From positions 51,667 through 115,666 of the forward strand of contig NZ_JAMOLN010000004.1 of NCBI RefSeq assembly GCF_024448165.1: DNA of 64,000 nt, written 5' to 3'. The first letter of the stretch is position 1. The number at the start of each line of letters is the position of its first letter. A model generated the notes under the pieces. The model saw nothing but the letters and a program-made list of their open reading frames with translations. It made no database searches and was not told where the DNA came from. This document shows, in pieces, positions 33,315 to 40,076 of the stretch. Source of the DNA: Streptomyces longispororuber (GTDB lineage: Bacteria > Actinomycetota > Actinomycetes > Streptomycetales > Streptomycetaceae). The position numbers and the translations under genes were made by a program.

Positions 33315-33788
33315 CTAGCGGTCCCCGGCCGCCGCCCGCAGATGGTGACGCACGTCGCCGACGAGGTTGATGCGGGCCCGCCGCTCCACGAAGTACCACT
33401 GCCCGGCGCGGAGTTCGAAGCGATCGTGGTAGCGGCCCGCGGCGATCGGTTGCAGCGTGGAGCCGGGCAGGGCCTGCAGCACGGTGACGTAGGAACGCGA
33501 GGACGCGGTGGCCGCCGCGGCGTCGACGTCGATGGCGATGTTGGTGGTCACGTGGTGGGTCCGGGGCGTGCCGTCGGCGTACACGATCAGCATGTCCCGG
33601 AACATCTCCTCGATCGCGTCGCGTCCGCTCACCGGATCGCCGCTGCCGGTGAAGACGGCATGTTCGAGAAGCACGCCCAGACCGGCGAAGTCACCGTCGT
33701 CCACGAGCTCGGCGTACCGCGCGAGCAGGTTCTCGATCGCCCGGTGACTGGACGGCAGGTCGACGGGCGCGGGACTGGATACGGACAT
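33315..33788 (-). CDS. SnoaL-like / NTF2-fold protein
   Basis: The 157-residue protein has the conserved start of SnoaL_4-type NTF2-fold proteins (helix AIENLLARYAELVDDGDFAGL), a central RTHHVTTN segment and a C-terminal RYHDRFELRAGQWYFVERR strand pair. Family members include steroid isomerase-like and polyketide cyclase-like enzymes and small binding proteins, so the reaction cannot be named. GGAGGAA precedes the ATG. It lies 56 bp after the leftward LAL regulator gene and may be co-transcribed with it, although a GTGTGT/ACACAC inverted repeat (33812-33833) lies in the gap. The protein appears cytoplasmic. Confidence 0.85.
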   Translation of the reverse strand: MSVSSPAPVDLPSSHRAIENLLARYAELVDDGDFAGLGVLLEHAVFTGSGDPVSGRDAIEEMFRDMLIVYADGTPRTHHVTTNIAIDVDAAAATASSRSYVTVLQALPGSTLQPIAAGRYHDRFELRAGQWYFVERRARINLVGDVRHHLRAAAGDR

Positions 33789-33844
33789 GTTTCCTCCGGG
33801 CGATACGTGCCGTGTGTGGGGGCGGTGACACACATCTTGCCCGA

Positions 33845-36652
33845 TCACCGGTGGCGGTCGTCGTCGTTCATCCGGTGCAGTGCGTCCCGCAGCGCCACCC
33901 GGGACGCGATGCCGAGCTTCGGATAGATCTGGTACAGGTGTGTGCCGACGGTCCGGTGGGAGATGAAGAGCCGCTCCGCGATCTGCTTGTTCGTCAGCCC
34001 GGCGGCGGCCAGTTCGGCGATCTCGCGTTCCTGGGCGGTGAGTGCCGTCCGGTGGCCGTCGGCCGTGCTCGGCGTCGCCCGGCCCGCCGCCCGGAGTTCC
34101 TTGCGGGCGCGCTCCGCCCAGGCCGCGGAGCCCAGTTGCTCGAACGCGTCGAGGGCGGCGGCCAGCGGGACCTTGGAGTCGGACAGGGCCCGGGACCTGC
34201 GCAGCCGTTCCCCCTGCGCCAGGCGCACCCGCGCCAGCGCGAACGGCGCCCGCTCCGCCCCCGGCGTGGCCAGCGCCTCGCCGAACAGCCGGGCCGCGTC
34301 GGCGTCGTCCTCGGCGACCAGCGCCCGCGCGCCGCAGGCCAGCAGCGCCAGCCGGGGCGAGAGGCCCGCCACGTTCGTCTCGCCCAGCGCCCGTACGTGG
34401 GCGAGCGCCTCGGCCCGGCGGTCCGTGCGCACGGCGGCCTCGACCAGGTCGAAGAACACCCACGACGCGTGGGCGACGTACGGCGGGAAGTCGCCGGCCG
34501 GGCTGATGGCGCTCACCCGCCCGAACGCCGCGTCGAACTCGCCGTCGGCGATGTGCGCCAGCGCGTGCACGTGCAGCGCGCAGTGCACGGCCTCCCGGAT
34601 GCCCCGGGGCGCCGCCCAGTTCGTCATCGCGTCGGCGAGCGCGTGCGCCGTACCGGAGTCGCCGCGGGACGCGGTGATCAGGCCCTTGGTGTACTGGAAG
34701 AACCAGGTGCACACGGTGTACCCGGACGTCGCGCACGCCGTCAGCCCTTCCTCCGACAGCTCCAGCGCCTCGGCCCACGCGCCGCGGTGCCAGTCCTCCA
34801 GGCACAGGTGCAGCAGCGCCCCGATGTGCCGGCGCACCGCACCGCCCTCCCGCCCCTGCCGGACCAGCCGCCAGGCCGCCTCCCGCACCGCGGGCAGCCG
34901 GTCCGGGTACACCGCGGCGGTCCCCACCCTGACCACCCGGGCCGGGTCGGTCTCCGCCGTCGTGCCGTCGATGATCTCGTCCAGGGCCTTGAGCGTCTCC
35001 GCGTCGGCGTGCGCCGGGTCGCCCCACGTCCGCGCGGCGACCAGGAGCAGCGGCGGGGGAGCGGGACGCAGCCGGGCGACGGCCGCGTAGAACGGCGCCC
35101 ACAACTCCTCGTTCGCCCCGTAGTTGCACAGCAGCAGAAGGAAGTGCAGCGCGTCGACGAGCGCCGGATCGTCCGCGTCGAACCCGTGGTCGCCCTGCTC
35201 GATGGCACCGACCAGCAGCCGGTGGGCCGTCGCGAGGTCCCCGTCCCCGTTCAGCACGAGCTGCACGGCGGCGGTCGCCGAGCGCAGCGACGCACCGTGC
35301 CGGGGATCCGCCCGCCGCGCGTCCTCCAGCAGTTCCGAGGCGCTGTGCAGGGCGCCGATCGCCTCGGCGCCCACGTACGCGGCCTCGGCGAGGCGGCGGG
35401 CGCGGTCGCTGTCCAGCGGGCTGAGGTCCGCGGCCCGGGTGAGCGCGCCGATCGCGGCCACGGAGTCGCCGCGCTCCAGGACCCGCCGGGACGTCTGCTC
35501 CAGGAGCAGGGCGACGTCCTCGTCGGGCCGGAGCGTGGACTCGCCCAGGTGCCAGGCCCGTTGCTCCGGCTGGTCGACCCGTACGCGGGCGAGGGCGCGG
35601 TGGGCCGCCCGCCGGGCACTGCTGGGCGCCGCCTCGACGACCGCCGACATGATGAGCGGGTGCCGGAAGACCAGGCGGCGCGGCGACTCCGGCACCCGTA
35701 CGAGGCCGTCCCGCTCGGCGGGATCGAGGTCCCGCAGGTCCGCGTGCCCGTCGCTCTCGCGGGCGGCGGCGGACAGGACGCCGAGGTCGCCGGTGCCGTC
35801 CAGGGTGGCGAGCAGCAGCAGGGTGCGGGTCGCGGCCGGCAGGGAGTTGACCCGGGCGACGAACAGGCTCTGGAGGCGTTCGCCCAGCGGCAGCACGGCG
35901 GGCAGCACCTCCCGTGCGCTGCGCTGGTCCGCGCGCAGCGCGCCGGGGAGTTCCAGCAGGGCCAGCGGGTTGCCCTGCGCGGCGTCCAGCAGCCGGTGGC
36001 GCACCGGGTGGGCGAGGTCGGGGAAGCGCAGTGCGACGAGGCGGGCCGCGGACTGCGCGTCCAGCGGCGGGAGTTCGTACGACGGCAGGCCGCTGCCGTC
36101 GAAGAAGCTGTCCACGCCGGTGCGCGAGGCGCCGAGGAACCGGACGCGGCCGGCGTCCTCGGACAGGCGCCGGGCGAGGAAGCCGAAGACGGCGGCGCTC
36201 GCCCGGTCCACCCAGGGCAGATCGTCCACGATCAGCAGCACGGGACCGTCCCCGGCCACCGCCCGCAGCAGGGCGAGCGAGGCGTTGCAGACGACCAGGC
36301 GCTCGGGCGGCGGCCCCGCCCCGAAGCCCAGGGCGACGCCCAGCGCCTCCCTCGTCGCGGGCGGCAGCCGCTCGAAACCGTCGTACAGCGGCAGCAGGAT
36401 CTGGTTCAGCGCCGCGTAGCTGATGTCCGCCTCGAACTCGGCGCCCGCCGCGCGCAGCACGCGCGCACCGCTCCCGGCCGCGGCGTCGGCCACGGCGTCC
36501 AGGACCGCGGACTTGCCGACCCCCGGGTCGCCGGACAGCAGCAATGCCCCGGCTCCCGGTCCGTCCCACCAGGCGCGGATTCGCCGCAGCTCGCGCTCGC
36601 GCCCCACCAGGGTGTCGGCCGGTCCGGCGTGCGACGCGTCGTCGGGACCCAC
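33845..36652 (-). CDS. LAL-type LuxR-family regulator 1 (ATPase + HTH)
   Basis: This 935-residue protein has the large ATP-binding LuxR layout: Walker A GDPGVGKS (residues 41-48), Walker B LLIVDD (139-144), a long helical TPR-like middle, and a C-terminal LuxR helix-turn-helix (about 865-925, LTAQEREIAELAAAGLTNKQIAERL). Such proteins are activators, often of antibiotic clusters, that sense a ligand or partner through the helical region. The start is GTG with AAGGGG upstream. It shares layout with the LAL regulator at 40077-42839. The SnoaL-like gene follows. Targets are unknown; the PKS about 8 kb away is one possibility. Confidence 0.93.
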   Translation of the reverse strand: MGPDDASHAGPADTLVGRERELRRIRAWWDGPGAGALLLSGDPGVGKSAVLDAVADAAAGSGARVLRAAGAEFEADISYAALNQILLPLYDGFERLPPATREALGVALGFGAGPPPERLVVCNASLALLRAVAGDGPVLLIVDDLPWVDRASAAVFGFLARRLSEDAGRVRFLGASRTGVDSFFDGSGLPSYELPPLDAQSAARLVALRFPDLAHPVRHRLLDAAQGNPLALLELPGALRADQRSAREVLPAVLPLGERLQSLFVARVNSLPAATRTLLLLATLDGTGDLGVLSAAARESDGHADLRDLDPAERDGLVRVPESPRRLVFRHPLIMSAVVEAAPSSARRAAHRALARVRVDQPEQRAWHLGESTLRPDEDVALLLEQTSRRVLERGDSVAAIGALTRAADLSPLDSDRARRLAEAAYVGAEAIGALHSASELLEDARRADPRHGASLRSATAAVQLVLNGDGDLATAHRLLVGAIEQGDHGFDADDPALVDALHFLLLLCNYGANEELWAPFYAAVARLRPAPPPLLLVAARTWGDPAHADAETLKALDEIIDGTTAETDPARVVRVGTAAVYPDRLPAVREAAWRLVRQGREGGAVRRHIGALLHLCLEDWHRGAWAEALELSEEGLTACATSGYTVCTWFFQYTKGLITASRGDSGTAHALADAMTNWAAPRGIREAVHCALHVHALAHIADGEFDAAFGRVSAISPAGDFPPYVAHASWVFFDLVEAAVRTDRRAEALAHVRALGETNVAGLSPRLALLACGARALVAEDDADAARLFGEALATPGAERAPFALARVRLAQGERLRRSRALSDSKVPLAAALDAFEQLGSAAWAERARKELRAAGRATPSTADGHRTALTAQEREIAELAAAGLTNKQIAERLFISHRTVGTHLYQIYPKLGIASRVALRDALHRMNDDDRHR

Positions 36653-36900
36653 CGGTCACCGCCCCTTCCCGGCCCTGTCCGTACGAAGGAGACGACTGAG
36701 CCGGGCCGCAGGGCGTACGGCGCCGGGCGGCGCACGCCGAGGGGGAGGGGACCGCGGGGCGTTTCGCCTGGGCCTCCTTCGGCGCCCCGCCATTGTAGGA
36801 GCGCCCGCCGGCGCGGGAACGCACGGCCGCACGCGGTCCCGCGCGACACCGCACGCCCGGCGCCCGGCGCCTCGGCACATGACAACCGGCACACGAATGA

Positions 36901-37194
36901 ACCCGTACGGGGACGTCCGCCGGCCGCGCCCTGCCGCAGGCCGACGACGGTGACCCGGACGCGCTCGACGTCACCCGCCGCGGGGCCCGCCATCTCGCCT
37001 TCGGCCATGGCATCCACCACTGCCTGGGCGCCCCGCTGGCCCGCCTGGAGGCCCGCGTCGCCCTGCACACCCTCCTCACCCGCGTCCCCGCTCTCGAACT
37101 GGCCGTGCCCGCCGCCTCGTTGGAGTGGTTCCCCGCCGGCATGGTGCGGGGCGTGGTGGCCCTTCCGGTGCGCTACCGGACCACGGTGGCGTGA
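36901..37194 (+). pseudogene. Cytochrome P450 C-terminal remnant
   Basis: The frame opens directly after a TGA at 36898-36900 and has no start or ribosome site. It encodes only about 97 residues. From DPDALDVTRR onward it matches the end of a bacterial P450, including the haem-ligand loop FGHGIHHCLGAPLARLE with its cysteine, then the terminal strands. A complete enzyme is about 400 residues, so the I-helix and ExxR parts are missing and no activity is possible. It is likely a relic of a deleted tailoring gene. Confidence 0.85.
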
Positions 37195-37440
37195 CTGGTC
37201 AGTGACGTGGACGGGCTGAGCGTGGCCCGTCGGCTCACCGGGGAGGACGCGCCGCCGCGCCCCGATCCTCCCGGCCCCTGCTGCCCGAGGCGGCGCAGCA
37301 CCGCCGGCACCCGCCGCTGCCGGCCCGAAGCCGTCCGGACGAACCCCGACGCCAGGGGGAGCAACGGACTTGCACGTGTGAGCCGGTATCGCACCGGCCC
37401 GGTGGACGCGAGCGCGTCGCCGCAGGTCACCGGCCTGGCG

Positions 37441-37477
37441 CCGCACCCCTTGTAGGGAACGCCCTACACCGGTGCGG
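37441..37477. other. Nested two-stem hairpin
   Basis: An outer 7-bp stem (CCGCACC/GGTGCGG) encloses an inner 7-bp stem (TGTAGGG/CCCTACA) with an AACG tetraloop; the internal loop is 3 and 2 bases. It may be a terminator after the P450 relic, an operator, or a leader structure about 190 nt before SALP 2. Confidence 0.55.
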
Positions 37478-37669
37478 GGCAGCCCCGAGCCGGTCCGAGG
37501 GAGCACACGACAGACCCTGCTGCGACGCCGTCACAGACTGGCGCTCGACGGACCGGTCCCGGCCGCCGCGTCGACCGACATCCGCAGCAACATCCCGCGC
37601 CGACCGCCGCGGGAGCCGCCCCACCCACACGTCCAGGCCGGTCGACCGGCCGTGCCCCAGGAGGCACCC

Positions 37670-38077
37670 GTGCCACAGTCCCACCTCTCCCTCCAGGTCA
37701 CGCAGTGGGTGACCGACGAGCTCGCCCTCGCGCTCGACTGCGACTTCGGGTACGACTCCGACGACCCGCTCGCCGTCTCCCTGGACTTCGCCACCGACGG
37801 GACGCGTTCGGTGCGCTGGGTGTTCGCCCGCAGTCTGCTCGCCGAGGGGATGACCGCCCGTACCGGCGAGGGGGACGTGGCGCTCTGGCCGGTGCACGGC
37901 GAGGGCGGCGACCCGGACGCGTTCCAGGTGCTGCTGGGCGGCGCCCGCCGGGCGCTCGTCGAGATCGACGCGGGACCCGTCGCCGAGTGGCTCGCCGACA
38001 CCTGCGCGCTGGTGCCGCCCGGCACCGAACTGGACGGCGTGGACTGGGACGCGCTCGTCGCCGAGCTCACCGAATGA
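37670..38077 (+). CDS. SsgA-like sporulation/cell division regulator (SALP) 2
   Basis: The 135-residue protein has the SsgA-family pattern: an N-terminal strand region with DPLAVSLDF, SVRWVFARSLLAEGM, then the hallmark GEGDVALWPV, and a C-terminal VAEWLADT helix ending in VDWDALVAEL. Length and order match SALPs. I chose GTG 37670 because AGGAGG lies five bases upstream; a frame open further upstream has no family similarity. A Wbl gene follows after 50 bp on the same strand, so the two probably form an operon. The family acts in septum positioning; this paralogue's role is unknown. Confidence 0.9.
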   Translation: MPQSHLSLQVTQWVTDELALALDCDFGYDSDDPLAVSLDFATDGTRSVRWVFARSLLAEGMTARTGEGDVALWPVHGEGGDPDAFQVLLGGARRALVEIDAGPVAEWLADTCALVPPGTELDGVDWDALVAELTE

Positions 38078-38127
38078 CCCGCCGCACCGCACCCCACGAC
38101 ACCCACCCCCTCTCCGGAAGGACGACC

Positions 38128-38403
38128 ATGCACAACGCCCCGCGGCCCCTCCTCGTCGACTGGCAGTGGCAGCAGCGCGCCGCCTGCCGTGGCATGAACA
38201 GCGCCACCTTCTTCTCCCCGACCGGCGAGCGCGGCCGGGCGCGCCGCGTCCGCGAGGAGCGGGCCCGCCGCATCTGCGCCGGGTGCGAGGTCCGTACGGT
38301 CTGCGCGGCGACGGCCCTCCGGCACGGCGAGACCTACGGCGTGTGGGGCGGTCTCTCCCGCGACGAGCGCAGACGCCTCGACCACGAGGCGGCCGGCGGA
38401 TGA
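38128..38403 (+). CDS. WhiB-like (Wbl) iron-sulfur transcription factor
   Basis: The 91-residue protein has the four Wbl cysteines, C20, C50, C53 and C59 (ACRG, CAGCEVRTVC), which hold a [4Fe-4S] cluster, followed by the GVWGG turn and a basic tail (RDERRRLDH) for DNA contact. GGAAGGA precedes the ATG. Wbl proteins bind region 4 of the principal sigma factor and regulate development, redox response or antibiotic production. It follows SALP 2 and probably shares its transcript. It lacks the long N-terminal extension of some developmental Wbls. Which paralogue it is cannot be told from sequence alone. Confidence 0.94.
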   Translation: MHNAPRPLLVDWQWQQRAACRGMNSATFFSPTGERGRARRVREERARRICAGCEVRTVCAATALRHGETYGVWGGLSRDERRRLDHEAAGG

Positions 38404-38559
38404 CGCTCCCGAAGGCATCCGGACGGAAGACATGTCACCGCCGTCGGCAGTGAGATACGTGTCTGAACCCACGGGCGCCTCACCCACGTGGAAGGGAGGG
38501 ATCCAGCGGCCGACGGCACACAGCGGTCGTCGGCCACGACACGGAAGGCGGGTGCGGTC

Positions 38560-39006
38560 ATGCCCACGGAATGGCAGAAGTCCTTCGAGGTCCGGTGGGA
38601 CGACGTGGACCTGAACGGGCATCTGCGCAACACGCGGTACCTGGAGTACGCCGCCACGGCCCGGCTCGGGTTCCTCGTCGAGGCGGGGTGGGGACCGCGG
38701 GAGCTGCGGGGCGCGGGCCTCGCCGCCGTCTCGCTCGGTGAGGAAGTGAGCTATCTGCGCGAGGTGTTCCCGCTCGACGCGGTGACGGTCACGTCGCGGA
38801 TCGCCGGACTGTCCGTGGACCGGGCGCGCTGGCGCTTCGAGCACGTCTTCACCCGGGAGGGCGGGGAGCGGGCGGCCGTCGTCCGCACCCTCGGCGCGTG
38901 GGTCGACGTGCAGGCCCGCCGGATCTCCCCGCCGCCGGCCGGCCTGCGGGCCCTCATGGAAGAGGCGCGGGCGGCCGACTGCGAGACGATCGGGACCAGG
39001 CGCTGA
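38560..39006 (+). CDS. Acyl-CoA thioesterase, hotdog fold
   Basis: The 148-residue protein matches 4HBT-type hotdog thioesterases in length and in its first motif, VRWDDVDLNGHLRNTRYLEY. The aspartate and the asparagine-glycine-histidine of that motif sit where this family binds and hydrolyses acyl-CoA thioesters. An acyl-carrier substrate is also possible. GGAAGG lies about 12 nt before the ATG, rather far. It is downstream of the Wbl gene on the same strand after 156 bp and may have its own promoter. The chain-length preference is unknown, and a role in the PKS pathway is not supported beyond proximity. Confidence 0.85.
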   Translation: MPTEWQKSFEVRWDDVDLNGHLRNTRYLEYAATARLGFLVEAGWGPRELRGAGLAAVSLGEEVSYLREVFPLDAVTVTSRIAGLSVDRARWRFEHVFTREGGERAAVVRTLGAWVDVQARRISPPPAGLRALMEEARAADCETIGTRR

Positions 39007-39242
39007 CACCGGGGCGGGAGCGGCCGCCCCCGAAAAGGCTTGCGGGCGCGGTCCCCCGGCCCGGCGGACCCGACAGCCGGATCCGTACGTCACCGAGACC
39101 GCTCGACCAGTGGCGAGGTTCCTCCGCCGCGCCAGGTTCAGTCATTCGACTGTCGTCCGGGGGGCCGCGCCTGGACGATCCTGGACCGGGCGCCGCCGCG
39201 CCGATGCCGGCGCCGGACGATCGTGGTCGACAGGAGCCAACC

Positions 39243-40055
39243 GTGAAACGTACTCCCGTGGTGTTCATCCATGGCGCGTGGCTGCACGCGCTGTCCTGGG
39301 AGCCATGGGTGGAACGCTTCACCGGCCGGGGGTTCCGCGCCGTCGCGCCCGGCTGGCCGGGCGAGGCCGCCACTGTGCGGGAGGTGAGGGCGGTACCGGG
39401 CGGGCTCGCCGCCCTCGGCCTGGACGACCTCACCGAGCACTACGCGGGCATCGTGCGCTCCTTCGACACCGCGCCGGTCATCGTCGGGCACTCGGTGGGC
39501 GGACTCGTCGCCCAGCAGCTCATCACGTCCGACATCGGCCGAGCCGCGGTAGCCATCGCGCCGGTCCCCGTCAACGACGTCCCGGTCAACGACGTCCCGG
39601 TCAACGACGTCCCGGTCAACGACGTCCCGGCCGTTCCCGGCGAGGGGCTGGTGACGCTGACGCCGGAACAGTTCCACCACTTCGTGGCGAACACCCTGAC
39701 CGCGGCCGAGGCGGGCCGGCTCCACGAGGCGTTCGCGGTGCCGACGTCGTACCGGCTGCTCACCGACCTCGGCCGGCCGGCCGGGCCGCTCGGTCCCGCG
39801 GCCGTGGCCGACGTCGGCCGCTCGGCCCGCGGCCCGCTGCTGCTCGTCTCGGGCCAGGAGGACCGGCTCGTCCCCGACGCGGCCACCCGCGCCGTGTACA
39901 AGCTCTACGGCGACACGGCGGCGGTGACCGACCTGAAGCAGTTCGCCAACCGGGCCCACTCGCTCGTCATCGACGACGGCTGGCGGTCCGTCGCCGACCA
40001 CGTGCTCGGCTGGCTCCACGAGCAGGGCATCCGTGGTGGCCCCGCCGAGCACTGA
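39243..40055 (+). CDS. Alpha/beta hydrolase with VNDVP repeat
   Basis: The 270-residue enzyme shows the hydrolase fold: HGAWLHALSW after strand 3, nucleophile elbow GHSVGG, an acid in GQEDRLVPD and a late His in NRAHSLVIDD. AGGAG precedes the GTG start by six bases. Just after the strand following the nucleophile, a 15-bp unit repeated four times gives VNDVP four times, in the lid region that usually controls substrate entry. No signal peptide is seen. The substrate is unknown. It ends 22 bp from the convergent LAL 2 gene, with no clear terminator in the gap. Confidence 0.88.
   Translation: MKRTPVVFIHGAWLHALSWEPWVERFTGRGFRAVAPGWPGEAATVREVRAVPGGLAALGLDDLTEHYAGIVRSFDTAPVIVGHSVGGLVAQQLITSDIGRAAVAIAPVPVNDVPVNDVPVNDVPVNDVPAVPGEGLVTLTPEQFHHFVANTLTAAEAGRLHEAFAVPTSYRLLTDLGRPAGPLGPAAVADVGRSARGPLLLVSGQEDRLVPDAATRAVYKLYGDTAAVTDLKQFANRAHSLVIDDGWRSVADHVLGWLHEQGIRGGPAEH
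39570..39629 (+). repeat. 15-bp x4 perfect in-frame tandem repeat
   Basis: The unit GTCAACGACGTCCCG occurs four times without mismatch inside the hydrolase gene. Because the unit is a multiple of three, copy-number change would lengthen or shorten the lid by five residues per unit without breaking the gene. Confidence 0.95.
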
Positions 40056-40076
40056 CGCCCGGCGGACCGGTACGGG

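Larger units (their letters stand above)
36653..37669. other. Long intergenic region with P450 remnant and a two-step hairpin
   Basis: This 1-kb stretch separates divergent LAL 1 and SALP 2. It holds a truncated P450 (36901-37194), a CACGTGTG box (37373-37380) and a nested hairpin (37441-37477). I found no credible intact gene in it. Confidence 0.6.

Noticed and set aside
33315..37142. 1275-codon minus-strand frame spanning the SnoaL-like gene and the LAL 1 region
   Set aside because: Only its last 157 residues (from 33788) have protein-family features. The rest is a shadow of the LAL 1 gene in another frame.
36901..37194. Functional small P450 gene
   Set aside because: No start codon or ribosome site; the oxygen-binding and ExxR parts are missing.
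37195..37440. Small frames on both strands after the P450 relic
   Set aside because: No start signals or family similarity; composition only.
39570..39629. CRISPR array
   Set aside because: The 15-bp units are contiguous, lack spacers and are translated as VNDVP within an enzyme.
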